64,000 bases of DNA from Marinomonas polaris DSM 16579 (GTDB lineage: Bacteria > Pseudomonadota > Gammaproteobacteria > Pseudomonadales > Marinomonadaceae): contig NZ_FQVF01000016.1 of NCBI RefSeq assembly GCF_900129155.1, forward strand, positions 1 to 64,000. The letters are read 5' to 3'. Below are positions 8,120 to 19,048 of the stretch, in pieces. The position numbers and the translations under genes are program-made. The notes under the pieces are model-generated. The model was not told the DNA's origin, ran no database searches, and worked only from the letters and a program-made list of their open reading frames with translations. Numbering within the stretch: position 1 is the first letter of the stretch; each line of letters begins with the position of its first letter.

Positions 8120-8233
8120 AATTCGAACATTAGAAGAATACAAGAGAAGAAAAAACGCGGGCTGAGAGTCATAAAGCAGCTCAACTTGAATGAAGACCTA
8201 TAAATACATTAACAAATAGAAGAGGTGGCAAAA

Positions 8234-9718
8234 ATGACCAGCAAGTCTGTTAAACAAGGTGAGTTTTATGAGTTGGAGGTCGATCGCGATCTCCAACAAA
8301 GTCCAGCGTATAACGACGATTTAGCGCCAACCAAAGTTAAGGATCGCACTTGGAGCAAATGGAATATCGCCGCGTTATGGGTGGGTATGTCTATTTGTGT
8401 GCCGACTTATACTTTGGGTGGTGTTCTAACCGCCTACTTCGGGCTATCGGTAATGGAAGCGCTATTTACCATTCTCGTTGCTAACATTATTTTGCTGGTT
8501 CCACTGACTCTAAACGCCTACCCCGGCACTAAGTTCGGTATTCCTTTCCCTGTGTTATTACGTTCATCATTCGGCATGATTGGATCAAACATCCCTTGCT
8601 TGATTCGTGCTCTGGTGGCCTGTGGCTGGTTTGGTATTCAAACCATGTTTGGTGGCCTGGCAATTCATTTGTTCTTATCTGCCGTATCCGATGGTTGGGC
8701 AAGTTTAGGTGGCGTTGGCGAAGTGATTGGCTTCTTCATTTTCTGGGCTCTGAACATGTACGTGGTGATCCGCGGCGCAGAATCTATCAAGTGGATGGAA
8801 ACCTTATCCGCACCATTGTTATTAATCGTAGCCATTGGTCTGATGTTTTGGGCGAGCGACAAGGTATCTTTTACTGAGCTGCTTGCAACACCAGCGAGCC
8901 GCCCTGCCGACGCTGGCTTTATGGGTTACTTTCTTGGTGGTCTGACTGCTATGGTGGGCTTCTGGGCAACCTTGTCATTGAACATTCCCGATTTTAGCCG
9001 CTATGCAAAATCGCAGAAAGATCAGGTTATTGGTCAAATCGTTGGTTTACCTATCACCATGTTTTTCTTCGCGGCATTAGGTGTGGTGCTAACGGCTGCA
9101 TCTACAACGCTGGTTGGTGAAACAATTTCTGATCCGATTTCTTTGATTGGTAAAATCGACAGCCCATTCTGGGTTGCTGTTGCAATGATCTTGATCGTCA
9201 TTGCCACGCTTTCAACGAATACTGCAGCCAACGTGGTTTCTCCAACCAACGATTTCCAAAACATCGCACCAAAACTGATTAATCATACTCGTGGCGCTTT
9301 GCTAACTGGCTTCATTGGCATTCTGCTAATGGGTTGGGAACTACTCAAAAAATTAGGTTTGTTGGAATCGGATGTCAGCGTAGAAGGCATGTACTCAAAC
9401 TGGCTACTGGGTTATTCAAGTCTACTTGGCCCGATTGCTGGCATCATGATTGTCGATTACTTCTTAATCAAACGTCAGCATTTAGATTTGGTCGCACTTT
9501 ATACGCCAAACAGCCTTTATCCAGCGTTTAACAATGCGGGACTAATCGCCTTTGCAGTACCAGTTGCTATCACCTTAATTGCGCTCAATATGCCGGCTCT
9601 TGGTTGGTTCTATAACTACGGTTGGTTCACTGGTGCATTCACCGGCGCCATCGTGTACTTCGTACTTGCCAACATGCAAACCGCTTCTGCAACTCAAACT
9701 GACGCGTTGCAATCTTAA
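8234..9718 (+). CDS. NCS1-family nucleobase/hydantoin:cation symporter
   Basis: The 494-residue inner-membrane protein has about twelve hydrophobic segments and the NCS1 pattern near its N-terminus (WSKWNIAALWVGMSICVPTY, then PGTKFGIPFPVLLRSSFG). NCS1 members import uracil, cytosine, allantoin or hydantoins. I place the start at the ATG at 8234, because the in-frame GTG at 8225 is part of the AGAGGTGG ribosome binding site. Lying between the carbamoylase and the dihydropyrimidinase, it most likely brings in the ring compound that the pathway breaks down. It sits 114 bases after the hydrolase gene and 119 bases before the dihydropyrimidinase gene. Confidence 0.88.
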   Translation: MTSKSVKQGEFYELEVDRDLQQSPAYNDDLAPTKVKDRTWSKWNIAALWVGMSICVPTYTLGGVLTAYFGLSVMEALFTILVANIILLVPLTLNAYPGTKFGIPFPVLLRSSFGMIGSNIPCLIRALVACGWFGIQTMFGGLAIHLFLSAVSDGWASLGGVGEVIGFFIFWALNMYVVIRGAESIKWMETLSAPLLLIVAIGLMFWASDKVSFTELLATPASRPADAGFMGYFLGGLTAMVGFWATLSLNIPDFSRYAKSQKDQVIGQIVGLPITMFFFAALGVVLTAASTTLVGETISDPISLIGKIDSPFWVAVAMILIVIATLSTNTAANVVSPTNDFQNIAPKLINHTRGALLTGFIGILLMGWELLKKLGLLESDVSVEGMYSNWLLGYSSLLGPIAGIMIVDYFLIKRQHLDLVALYTPNSLYPAFNNAGLIAFAVPVAITLIALNMPALGWFYNYGWFTGAFTGAIVYFVLANMQTASATQTDALQS

Positions 9719-9777
9719 TTCTATTTGGTTTTGTCGGCAGTGCTTTCGGGCATCGTCGATATTTTTAATTCGTCGAC

Positions 9778-11277
<1,500 letters not shown>

Positions 11278-11290
11278 GACAATCATTTAA

Positions 11291-11306
11291 AAGGGCCGCA
11301 GCCCTT
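11291..11306. terminator. Small hairpin after the dihydropyrimidinase gene
   Basis: AAGGGC and GCCCTT pair around a CGCA loop 13 bases after the stop codon. There is no U-tract, so termination efficiency is doubtful. Confidence 0.35.
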
Positions 11307-11317
11307 AACTAATTGAG

Positions 11318-11368
11318 CGAATAACATTTCTACGAGGGAGGGATAGTTTCGAAAAGAAATGTTATTCG
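11318..11368. repeat. 14-bp inverted repeat in the convergent gap
   Basis: The arms CGAATAACATTTCT (11318-11331) and its exact complement (11355-11368) flank a purine-rich loop of 23 bases. It lies between the convergent ends of the dihydropyrimidinase gene and pgpA. It lacks a T-run on either side, so it is a cruciform or RNA-stem candidate, not a standard terminator. Confidence 0.65.
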
Positions 11369-11392
11369 ATCGATGGGATCTAAACTTATTCG

Positions 11393-11875
11393 TTACAAGA
11401 CAAACTCAACCAAAGCTTGTAGGACGACAAACGACATAATGCCGGCCAAAATGTCATCCAGCATGATGCCGAAGCCGCCATGGACGTTTTTATCAACCCA
11501 AGAAATTGGCCAAGGTTTCAAGATGTCGAATAGGCGAAATAACACAAAGCCCAGCACGATATAAAACCAACCCGCAGGCGCTAGCCACATGGTGATCCAG
11601 AAACCAACAAATTCGTCCCAGACGATACCAGCATGATCGTGCACGCCCATGTCTTTCGAGGTTTTACCACAAAGATAAATTCCGACCAATGACGTCACCA
11701 CCAGCACAGCAAGATACGCCATCGCGCTTAAATCTTGTAGAAACCAAATAAACAAAGGCACCGCAGCCAATGTTCCAAAGGTTCCCGGCGCTTTTGGTGC
11801 CGCGCCAGAACCAAGGCCAAACGCCAAAAAATGTATCGGATTACGCCATACCGACGCTGGGGCAGAATTCACCAT
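11393..11875 (-). CDS. pgpA: Phosphatidylglycerophosphatase A
   Basis: PgpA dephosphorylates phosphatidylglycerol phosphate at the inner membrane. The 160-residue protein has the family's FGLGSGAAPKAPGTFGTLAAVPL motif near the N-terminus, several membrane segments and VHDHAGIVWDEFVGFW near residue 78. It follows thiL by 56 bases on the same strand, the conserved gammaproteobacterial order. Start is an ATG without a strong ribosome binding site, so coupling with thiL is possible. Confidence 0.93.
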   Translation of the reverse strand: MVNSAPASVWRNPIHFLAFGLGSGAAPKAPGTFGTLAAVPLFIWFLQDLSAMAYLAVLVVTSLVGIYLCGKTSKDMGVHDHAGIVWDEFVGFWITMWLAPAGWFYIVLGFVLFRLFDILKPWPISWVDKNVHGGFGIMLDDILAGIMSFVVLQALVEFVL

Positions 11876-11931
11876 TAAACCATCACCTAAAATTAAAAGT
11901 TAAAAATGCTTTGTGAGCGTCGTCATCGCCC

Positions 11932-12882
11932 CTAAAAATGTTGCCAGCCTGATATCTCACCATCATAGCCCTGAATAACAAAGCCTTCCGTGACAATCTC
12001 ACCTACCTTGGTACAAGGTAAGCTTAGCGTTTGCGTGATCAAGGCAATCTCTTCTGCTTGATCTTTCGGCGCGGTAAAACATAGCTCGTAATCATCGCCA
12101 CCGGTTAATGCCAATGTCACAGCAGATTCAGGCTGCCAGCGACTTAACTCAGCGGAAATCGGCACACGACTCGCGTCGATATTTGCCCCGACGCCAGACG
12201 CTTTAAGTATATGCTGGATATCTTGAGCAAGGCCATCGGAAATATCCATCATGGCATGAACTACACGCTTCAGCGCCATGCCGACAATCAGCCTTGGCTG
12301 CGGTCGCCAGTAACGATCATAAAAATAATCAAAGCGCTCACTCGATACTTGTAACTCACCCGTGACAATCGGCACAGCGGCAGCGGCATCGCCTAGCAAA
12401 CCTGTGACATAAATATCATCACCAACCTTTGCCCCATTGCGCTTTACCGCCATGTCTGCTTCCACATAACCATGCACTTGCAGAGTAATAGTTAATGGAC
12501 CTTTAGTAGTATCGCCGCCAACCAAAGCCAAACCAATTGGCTCGGCCAGTTCCGCCATACCTTGCGCCAAACCCGCTAACCATTGCGGATCAGATTCAGG
12601 AATCGTCAGCCCCAAGGTAAAAAACGCCGGTTTCGCGCCCATCGCGGCTAAGTCACTGACGCAGCTTGCTACTGCACGATAACCAATATCCACAGGATCT
12701 GCATCGAACGGAAAGTGTCGCCCTTCGACCAAGGTATCCATTGAAAACACCAGACTCTGACCTGGCGGCACTTGCACCTGAGCACAATCATCACCAATAC
12801 CCAACAAAAGATCCCCGCGCCCCTGTGTACTTGCCATCACAGACGCTTGAAAGATGTTTTGTATCAATTCGAATTCTCTCAA
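11932..12882 (-). CDS. thiL: Thiamine-monophosphate kinase
   Basis: ThiL phosphorylates thiamine monophosphate to thiamine diphosphate with ATP. The 316-residue protein begins MREFELIQNIF and shows the PurM-like family motifs GIGDDCAQV, SMDTLVEGRHF, MGAKPAFFTLGL, GGDTTKGP, DISDGLAQD and LTGGDDYELCF in order. The initiation codon is TTG, supported by AAGGA seven bases upstream. It is transcribed with pgpA. Confidence 0.95.
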   Translation of the reverse strand: MREFELIQNIFQASVMASTQGRGDLLLGIGDDCAQVQVPPGQSLVFSMDTLVEGRHFPFDADPVDIGYRAVASCVSDLAAMGAKPAFFTLGLTIPESDPQWLAGLAQGMAELAEPIGLALVGGDTTKGPLTITLQVHGYVEADMAVKRNGAKVGDDIYVTGLLGDAAAAVPIVTGELQVSSERFDYFYDRYWRPQPRLIVGMALKRVVHAMMDISDGLAQDIQHILKASGVGANIDASRVPISAELSRWQPESAVTLALTGGDDYELCFTAPKDQAEEIALITQTLSLPCTKVGEIVTEGFVIQGYDGEISGWQHF

Positions 12883-13030
12883 CAGAAGATCCTTGCTTAT
12901 CTCGATTAAAGGTCAACCAAAGGCATTCGCCTATCTATCAAGGCAAGCCAATTTAATGACAAAGAGGATACCGTATTGTCAGCGGGATGTCAGAAACAAA
13001 GCAGGAAGAAATCACTAGAGCCAGAAACAA

Positions 13031-13066
13031 AACAAGGCAGACCGCTTGACGCAGATCTGCCTTGTT
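13031..13066 (-). terminator. Rho-independent terminator after the DUF6172 gene
   Basis: Eleven-base arms (13031-13041 and 13056-13066) pair perfectly and are followed leftward by TTGTTT on the minus strand. It lies 33 bases past the stop of the 13099-13395 gene. Confidence 0.7.
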
Positions 13067-13098
13067 TATCGTAAATCGTCAGTTAAACGCTCGCAGTA

Positions 13099-13395
13099 TT
13101 ACTCGTCTTCTGAACGCTTAGCACGCTGTTTAGGCGTTGGAATTACTTCTAGGTAAAAAGACTTCCAGTGCTGGCTTTGTGCAGAACTAATATTGGCATT
13201 GATATCACCTTCGTGAATCGCTCGTGCCTTGTCCGCGACTTGACCAAACTTACAGTTAAATCCCCAAAAGTCCGCGCCTTCTGGCAATGCCTTATTACGC
13301 TCTGCTTTGATGTATTGCTTAACTTCGTTTTTCGCTTCTTCAATGAGACGTTGGTATGGTTTTTTTGGGTGAGATAAAACAAAGTTCTTTTTCAT
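13099..13395 (-). CDS. DUF6172 family protein
   Basis: The 98-residue protein MKKNFVLSHPKKPYQRLIEE... matches the pattern I recall for the DUF6172 family: a basic lysine-rich N-terminal helix, LPEGADFWGFNCKFG near the middle and a SFYLEVIP strand near the end. Function is unknown. The open frame extends further upstream, but the start at 13395 has AGGATC upstream and matches the family N-terminus. It is a single-gene unit bounded by terminators on both sides. Confidence 0.75.
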   Translation of the reverse strand: MKKNFVLSHPKKPYQRLIEEAKNEVKQYIKAERNKALPEGADFWGFNCKFGQVADKARAIHEGDINANISSAQSQHWKSFYLEVIPTPKQRAKRSEDE

Positions 13396-13544
13396 TATGA
13401 TCCTAAAAATGTTGGGTAAGGCAGCGTAACAACCACCTTGATACCGTCTATGATAGCGGGTTAAGAATAAACCAGCCATCAATAAGAGAAATGTTTCGAA
13501 ACAAATCGTTATTTGTTGGCTTTAGCCAAGGCTGAATATGAAGA

Positions 13545-13583
13545 CATAAAAAAGCCCCGTTATTAGCAAGTAATAACGGGGCT
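13545..13583 (-). terminator. Strong rho-independent terminator of nusB
   Basis: Thirteen-base perfect arms (13553-13565, 13571-13583) with a five-base loop are followed on the minus strand by a T-run. It lies 28 bases after the nusB stop. Confidence 0.9.
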
Positions 13584-13611
13584 CTTAGGTATCTATTAGT
13601 AATAGGTTCTA

Positions 13612-14136
13612 TTACTTGTTCGACACTTTATTCGCTTCTCGGCGAGCGGCGATTTCTTCGCGGCGCACGCGCTGTGCTAGTTTGTCTAGAATGCCGTTAA
13701 CATATTTGTGGCTTTCCGTCGCGCCAAAGCCTTTTGCTAGCTCTACGCTTTCGTTGATCGCAACGCGGTATGGCACATCTAAACGTTGAGACAACTCAAA
13801 TGCCCCAATACGCATAACGGCCAATTCGATTGGGTCTAGTTCGCTTAATGGACGATCTAGTAGTTCTTCAAACAAAGCATCCAGTTTTTTAGCACTTGCC
13901 GTAACGCCTTGTAGCAATTCGCGGAAGTAGACTTTATCGCAAGAATCCATGTCTCGGTCTTGGTCCATCACGAATTGGGTTTCTATCTCGCTAACGGCAG
14001 TTTTGTTCATCTGCCACTGATAGACCGCTTGTAATGCCAAACGACGTGAAGCACTGCGCAATTGCGAACGTGAAGGCTTCTTATCCTTACGTTTTGGTGC
14101 TGGAGTTTGGTCGTTTGTTGTTTCCACTTCGCTCAT
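13612..14136 (-). CDS. nusB: Transcription antitermination protein NusB
   Basis: NusB binds boxA RNA with NusE for rRNA antitermination. The 174-residue protein has an unusual charged, lysine-rich N-terminal extension of about 25 residues before the NusB fold (RRLALQAVYQWQMN, then DKVYFRELLQGV, ELDPIELAVMRIGAFEL and RVAINESVELAKGFGATESHKYVNGILDKLA). I use the ATG at 14136 because GAGG lies seven bases upstream; an in-frame TTG at 14148 overlaps that site. It is followed by its own terminator. Confidence 0.94.
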   Translation of the reverse strand: MSEVETTNDQTPAPKRKDKKPSRSQLRSASRRLALQAVYQWQMNKTAVSEIETQFVMDQDRDMDSCDKVYFRELLQGVTASAKKLDALFEELLDRPLSELDPIELAVMRIGAFELSQRLDVPYRVAINESVELAKGFGATESHKYVNGILDKLAQRVRREEIAARREANKVSNK

Positions 14137-14376
14137 TTTTTGCCTCAATTGTCCAGACTACGCTGCCTTATGGGCTGACGCTTTTGTCTGTTTTAAAGTA
14201 CCCTTGGTTGTTAAAGAGCTATATTAGATACTGCATTTGGACAGTATCTGAGTCATATCGACCAAAGGTACGAATATACGGGTTGTCTTGGGCGGCGATT
14301 ATAGCAACATTTATTCTAGGTTTCTCGGCAAAGTTGGCGAAATATCAGCAAGAAAAAACAATTTCCAGGGATTTTC

Positions 14377-14411
14377 AAAAAAAAGCCTGAGAAAGCAATG
14401 ACTCAGCTTTT
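14377..14411 (-). terminator. Rho-independent terminator of nrdR-ribD
   Basis: On the minus strand AAAAGCTGAG pairs with CTCA-GGCTTTT (one bulge) and is followed by an eight-base T-run, directly after the ribD stop. It separates ribD from nusB, so nusB needs its own promoter within 14137-14376; no strong candidate or riboswitch was recognised there. Confidence 0.8.
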
Positions 14412-14413
14412 GG

Positions 14414-15568
14414 CTATTCGTCAAAATCACCTTCAAAATCTTCATCAAGGTATTTTGGTATATAGACCAAGCGCACATCTTGCCCAACTTGGCGTACCGA
14501 TTTAAGCGTCAGCTCTACTGCTTCGTCCATCGCCTCTAAAGGCAATTTAAATAACGGACGTGCGCTGGAACCCAATAGTTTCGGTGCCATGTAAACCACT
14601 ATTTCGTCGATCAGACCCGCTTCTAAAAAACCACCAGCCAATTCTGCGCCAGCTTCTAATAAAATTTCGTTAATGCCTGCATCAGCAAGTTGTTCCATCG
14701 CATCCAGCAAGTCGAGTCGACCATCTTCGCCACGTGGTGCAAAACGTACAGTTACGCCTTTTTTAGTTAGCACTTCTAAATGTTCTGCTTCGACCTCTTC
14801 TTCTACTGAAAATACCCAAGCTTGATTTGCTGGATAAAGAATTTTTGCTTCTGGAAGAATTGACAAAGCTGTGTCCATTACCACTCGAATCGGCTGACGC
14901 ACACTTTTCGGATCGGCTTCTTGGTCATTGTTATCTATACGAACTGTCATGCTTGGGTTGTCTGCCAACACCGAGCCAATACCTGTGACAATGGCGTCGC
15001 TTTGCGCACGTAAACGTTGCACATCAAGACGCGCCGCAGAATCAGTAATCCATTGGCTTTCGCCAGACTCCATTGCCGTGCGGCCATCCATGCTCATGGC
15101 AAGTTTCACTCGCACATAAGGAAGACCTTCACGCATGCGTTTGATAAAACCAGGGTTGAGCGCTTCGCAATCAGATTCCAACACAGGACCGATGATTTCA
15201 ATGCCGGCTTTTTTGATTTTCACCAAACCATTACCTGACACTTCAGGATTTGGATCTTGCATACCGTAAACAACGCGCGCAACGCCCGCTTTAATCAAGG
15301 CATCTGCACAAGGCGGAGTTTTGCCTTGATGGCTGCAAGGTTCCAAGGTGACGTAAGCAGTTGCGCCAACCGCATCTTGTTTTGCATCCGCCAATGCATT
15401 GACTTCTGCGTGACCTTCTCCGGCTTTTACATGAAAGCCTTGGCCGATGATTTGCTGATCCTTAACCAATACGCAACCAACACGTGGGTTCGGATGAGTG
15501 GTATAGCGGCCTTTTTTCGCTAGTTGAATGGCTTTCGCCATCCAGTATTCGTGGTTATAAACTGTCAT
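14414..15568 (-). CDS. ribD: Bifunctional riboflavin biosynthesis deaminase/reductase RibD
   Basis: RibD converts diaminohydroxyphosphoribosylaminopyrimidine to 5-amino-6-ribitylaminouracil phosphate in two steps. The N-terminal zinc deaminase shows [13 protein letters not shown] and [19 protein letters not shown]; the C-terminal reductase begins [26 protein letters not shown] (about residue 155 on). Length 384 is normal. It overlaps nrdR by 4 bases (ATGA). After dephosphorylation its product feeds both riboflavin and, through CofG/CofH, the Fo deazaflavin made by the cof operon about 9 kb away. Genes ribE, ribBA and ribH are not here. Confidence 0.95.
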   Translation of the reverse strand: MTVYNHEYWMAKAIQLAKKGRYTTHPNPRVGCVLVKDQQIIGQGFHVKAGEGHAEVNALADAKQDAVGATAYVTLEPCSHQGKTPPCADALIKAGVARVVYGMQDPNPEVSGNGLVKIKKAGIEIIGPVLESDCEALNPGFIKRMREGLPYVRVKLAMSMDGRTAMESGESQWITDSAARLDVQRLRAQSDAIVTGIGSVLADNPSMTVRIDNNDQEADPKSVRQPIRVVMDTALSILPEAKILYPANQAWVFSVEEEVEAEHLEVLTKKGVTVRFAPRGEDGRLDLLDAMEQLADAGINEILLEAGAELAGGFLEAGLIDEIVVYMAPKLLGSSARPLFKLPLEAMDEAVELTLKSVRQVGQDVRLVYIPKYLDEDFEGDFDE

Positions 15569-16077
15569 ACTTGGTCTTCTTTCTTCGATTCTGGGGCGGT
15601 TTTTTTCGATTCTGGGATGGTGACGCTGTGGCTTTCTAGGCGGTCTATCGCCTCGCGGAATTCACTGATGTCTTTAAAGCTTCGATAAACGGAAGCAAAG
15701 CGAACATAGGCCACTTGATCAAGGCGTTGCAGTTCCTCCATCACAGCTTCGCCAGTCCAACGAGAAGGCAATTCACGCTCGCCAGTGGCTTGCATTTTTT
15801 CTTTAATTCGAGTGATTGCGGTTTCTACCGCTTCAATGCTGACCGGACGCTTCTCAATGGCTTTAATAATGCCATTGCGCAATTTGTCCTCATCGAATGC
15901 TTCTCGGCTACCATCACTTTTGATCAGCTTAGGCATTTGTAATTCAGCCACTTCAAAGGTGGTGAAGCGCTCTTGACAATGAATACAGGTACGACGACGG
16001 CGAACTTGTGCGCCTTCAGAAACCAGTCGAGAATCCACTACTTTAGTATCTTGAGTTCCACAAAAAGGGCATCGCAT
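15565..16077 (-). CDS. nrdR: Transcriptional repressor NrdR
   Basis: NrdR senses ATP/dATP and represses ribonucleotide reductase genes. The zinc ribbon is visible ([17 protein letters not shown] and [16 protein letters not shown]) followed by the ATP cone ([18 protein letters not shown]). The C-terminus carries an extra low-complexity tail in which PESKK occurs twice. The gene overlaps ribD by 4 bases, the common nrdR-ribD pairing. Confidence 0.95.
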   Translation of the reverse strand: MRCPFCGTQDTKVVDSRLVSEGAQVRRRRTCIHCQERFTTFEVAELQMPKLIKSDGSREAFDEDKLRNGIIKAIEKRPVSIEAVETAITRIKEKMQATGERELPSRWTGEAVMEELQRLDQVAYVRFASVYRSFKDISEFREAIDRLESHSVTIPESKKTAPESKKEDQV

Positions 16078-16239
16078 GGTGCTTCCAATATCGCTAATTT
16101 GGTGTAAGAATGCCTGAGATTAGGCCATCGTTTGATGGGTGAAATCATACCAACCCCGCCATAATATAGCTACCAAGCTACTGTGTGCGCTTTTACCATT
16201 CTTCTACATCAGGGAATGGATGAGTTTATAAGGATTTAT

Positions 16240-17145
16240 ATGCCGTTCGCAGAGTTATCGGGCTTGGTCGCTGCCTTATGTTGGACCATTTCAAGCCTAA
16301 TGGCGCCAAACTTAATTCAACGTTTTGGCACCATGCGTTTTAATACCTTTCGTATTGTTATCGCTAGTTCCATTCTGTTAGCGATTTGCTTAATCACCCA
16401 GCGATTCAATGCAACTTTGTGGCAACATGCCGAGATAGTCATGCTGTCTGGTTTGCTAGGAATTTTCATTGGCGACACTATGCTGTTTACCGCAGTCCAT
16501 CGCCTTGGCCCTCGACGCACAGGGGTGCTTTTTGCTACCAACGCGCCCATGTCGATTCTATTGGGTTGGTTGTTTTTAGGTGAAAACCTGTCCTTCAATC
16601 AACTTTTTGCCTGCGGTCTGGTATTAATTGGCGTGGTGATTGCCATTCTGTTTGGTCGCAAAAACAGTCTTCATGCTTGGGAACAAACTAAAGGCAAATT
16701 GAGTATCGGGATTTTGCTTGCTCTTGGCGCAGCGCTTGGTCAGGCCAGTGGTGCTTTGCTTAGCAAGCCAGCTTTAATTGATGGTGCCGATCCGATTGCC
16801 GTGTCTGCATTACGCGTTGGTACTGGCGCTTTAGCTCTCGTTCTGGCTTATGGCTTATTTTATCGACACAAACAACCTGCTGACGCGATTCCATTTGGTC
16901 AACTTACTCGTGCTGATTTCATGGGCATCGCTACCCTCGCCACCATTGGCATGGTTATCGGCATGAGCGTATTAGTCTGGGGGGTCGGCAATGCTAACGT
17001 CGGTATCGTCACCACTTTGTCAGCCGTTGTTCCAGTGCTAATTTTACCAGGTTTGTGGATTACCACAGGCCAACGCCCTGCATTTGGTGCGTGGATTGGT
17101 GCCATTTTCGTTGTGGCTGGCGCAGCTTTGATTATTCTGAAATAG
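16240..17145 (+). CDS. EamA/DMT-family transporter
   Basis: The protein is about 301 residues with ten predicted membrane segments arranged as two EamA repeats (LSGLVAALCWTISSL... and GILLALGAALGQASGALLS...). Such proteins export small metabolites; substrate unknown. I prefer the ATG at 16240, with AGGA six bases upstream; an in-frame ATG at 16216 and a GTG at 16183 are alternatives. It is divergent from nrdR. Confidence 0.85.
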   Translation: MPFAELSGLVAALCWTISSLMAPNLIQRFGTMRFNTFRIVIASSILLAICLITQRFNATLWQHAEIVMLSGLLGIFIGDTMLFTAVHRLGPRRTGVLFATNAPMSILLGWLFLGENLSFNQLFACGLVLIGVVIAILFGRKNSLHAWEQTKGKLSIGILLALGAALGQASGALLSKPALIDGADPIAVSALRVGTGALALVLAYGLFYRHKQPADAIPFGQLTRADFMGIATLATIGMVIGMSVLVWGVGNANVGIVTTLSAVVPVLILPGLWITTGQRPAFGAWIGAIFVVAGAALIILK

Positions 17146-17300
17146 CCTTGGCTGTGCTATCCTTTAATACACTCATTTTTCAATCGGCTCTCCATCGATT
17201 TGCCTACTTTGTATTTGGCGAACCATGGAGCGTTTTAACGAAACCCTTGCACGATGGCAGTCTTGCACGGGGCTTTAATCATAGGATAAGTTGACTATTT

Positions 17301-18962
17301 ATGGCTCAGTTTGTATACAGCATGAACCGCGTTGGGAAAGTTGTTCCTCCTAAACGCGAGATTCTAAAAGACATTTCTCTTTCATTTTTCCCTGGCGCTA
17401 AGATCGGTGTATTGGGTCTTAACGGTTCTGGTAAATCGACTCTTCTACGCATCATGGCGGGTGTTGATACCGAGCATAATGGTGAAGCACGTCCAATGCC
17501 GGGCCTCAAAATCGGCTACTTGGAACAAGAACCGCATCTTGATCCAGAAAAAAACGTACGTGGTATTGTGGAAGAAGCCTTCACTGACGTTATTGAAGCG
17601 ATGGCGCGTTTGGATGCGGTTTACGCTGAATACGCTGAACCTGATGCTGACTTTGATGCGCTAGCAAAAGAACAAGGTCAACTTGAAGCCTTGATCGAAG
17701 CCAAAGAAGGCCACAACCTAGAGCGCGCCCTTGAAGTAGCAGCCGATGCTCTTCGTCTTCCTCACTGGGATGCGAAAGTAGAACATCTTTCTGGTGGTGA
17801 ACGTCGCCGTGTTGCGCTATGTCGTCTATTGCTTAACAAACCAGACATGATCCTTCTAGACGAGCCAACAAACCATTTGGACGCTGAATCCGTTGCTTGG
17901 TTAGAACGCTTCTTGAAAGATTACCCAGGCACTGTTGTGGCGATTACCCACGACCGTTACTTCCTAGATAACGCAGCTGGCTGGATTCTAGAGCTTGACC
18001 GTGGTCACGGTATTCCATACGAAGGTAACTACTCTTCTTGGTTAGAGCAAAAAGACGCTCGACTTGCTGGCGAAGCAAAACAACAAGCCTCGCATCAAAA
18101 AGCCATTAAATCGGAGCTTGAGTGGGTTCGCCAAAACGCCAAAGGTCGTCAGTCTAAATCCAAGGCGCGTTTGGCTCGATTCGAAGAGATGAACTCACAA
18201 GAGTTCCAAGATCGTAACGAAACCAACGAATTGTACATTCCACCAGGACCTCGTCTTGGTTCTAAAGTCATCGAAATCGAAGGCGTTAGCAAAAGCTTCG
18301 AGCACAAGGTGCTACTAGAAGACTTCAACATGGTGGTACCGCAAGGCGCTATCGTCGGTGTGGTTGGTGGTAACGGTGCAGGTAAATCTACCCTGTTCAA
18401 AATGATCGCTGGCACGGAAAAACCGGATACAGGTACAGTGACTTTGGGTGAAACCGTGCAGCTTGCTTACGTCGATCAGATGCGTGAACTCGACGGCGAC
18501 AAAACCGTTTTCGAAGAAATCGCTGATGGCCAAGACATGATCACGGTAAACAATTACAAAGTTGTGTCTCGTGCTTACATCGGCCGCTTTAACTTCAAAG
18601 GGTCTGATCAACAAAAATTGGTTAAGCACTTGTCTGGTGGTGAGCGTAACCGTTTACACCTTGCGAAATTGCTTAAAGAAGGCGGCAACGTATTGCTACT
18701 GGATGAGCCGACAAACGACCTTGACGTAGAAACTTTACGTGCACTGGAAGACGCGCTACTTGCCTTCCCAGGCGCCGCGATTGTTATTTCCCATGACCGT
18801 TGGTTCCTAGACCGTATCGCGACACACATCCTAGCGTACGAAGGCGATTCTAAAGCTGTCTTCTTCGAAGGTAACTACGCAGAATACGAAGCCGACTACA
18901 AACAACGTACCGGCAACGAAGCCACACCAACGCGTATCAAATACAAACGTATTGATGCTTAA
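17301..18962 (+). CDS. ettA: Energy-dependent translational throttle protein EttA
   Basis: EttA is an ABC-F protein that binds the ribosomal E site and gates the first elongation step according to the ATP/ADP ratio. Two ATPase cassettes are complete: GLNGSGKS, LSGGERRRV and LLDEPTNHLD, then GGNGAGKS, LSGGERNRL and LLDEPTNDLD. Length (553) and the start MAQFVYSMNRVGKVVPPKRE match EttA closely, and there is no membrane domain. A good terminator follows. Confidence 0.96.
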   Translation: MAQFVYSMNRVGKVVPPKREILKDISLSFFPGAKIGVLGLNGSGKSTLLRIMAGVDTEHNGEARPMPGLKIGYLEQEPHLDPEKNVRGIVEEAFTDVIEAMARLDAVYAEYAEPDADFDALAKEQGQLEALIEAKEGHNLERALEVAADALRLPHWDAKVEHLSGGERRRVALCRLLLNKPDMILLDEPTNHLDAESVAWLERFLKDYPGTVVAITHDRYFLDNAAGWILELDRGHGIPYEGNYSSWLEQKDARLAGEAKQQASHQKAIKSELEWVRQNAKGRQSKSKARLARFEEMNSQEFQDRNETNELYIPPGPRLGSKVIEIEGVSKSFEHKVLLEDFNMVVPQGAIVGVVGGNGAGKSTLFKMIAGTEKPDTGTVTLGETVQLAYVDQMRELDGDKTVFEEIADGQDMITVNNYKVVSRAYIGRFNFKGSDQQKLVKHLSGGERNRLHLAKLLKEGGNVLLLDEPTNDLDVETLRALEDALLAFPGAAIVISHDRWFLDRIATHILAYEGDSKAVFFEGNYAEYEADYKQRTGNEATPTRIKYKRIDA

Positions 18963-18998
18963 TTCTATTTAATAGGAATGGTTGGTTTGAATGGAAAG

Positions 18999-19027
18999 CC
19001 GCTTTCAGGAATGGAAGCGGTTTTTTT
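18999..19027 (+). terminator. Rho-independent terminator of ettA
   Basis: CCGCTTTC pairs with the GGAAGCGG arm (one mismatch) and is followed by seven T residues, 37 bases past the ettA stop. Confidence 0.85.
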
Positions 19028-19048
19028 GATTTTAAGTATATAAACGCT

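Noticed and set aside
8155..8200. GGCTGAGAG followed by CTTGAA, reminiscent of a TPP riboswitch before the NCS1 permease gene
   Set aside because: The rest of the thi-box core (GGGGTGC, ACCTGATCTGG and its paired stems) is absent, and the gene lies in a catabolic operon. The likeness is a short chance match.
8225..8233. GTG start for the NCS1 permease three codons upstream
   Set aside because: The GTG is part of the AGAGGTGG ribosome binding site of the ATG at 8234.
14137..14376. Possible FMN riboswitch in the ribD-nusB gap
   Set aside because: None of the conserved RFN-element blocks was found; only a small seven-base hairpin (GATACTG/CAGTATC) is present.
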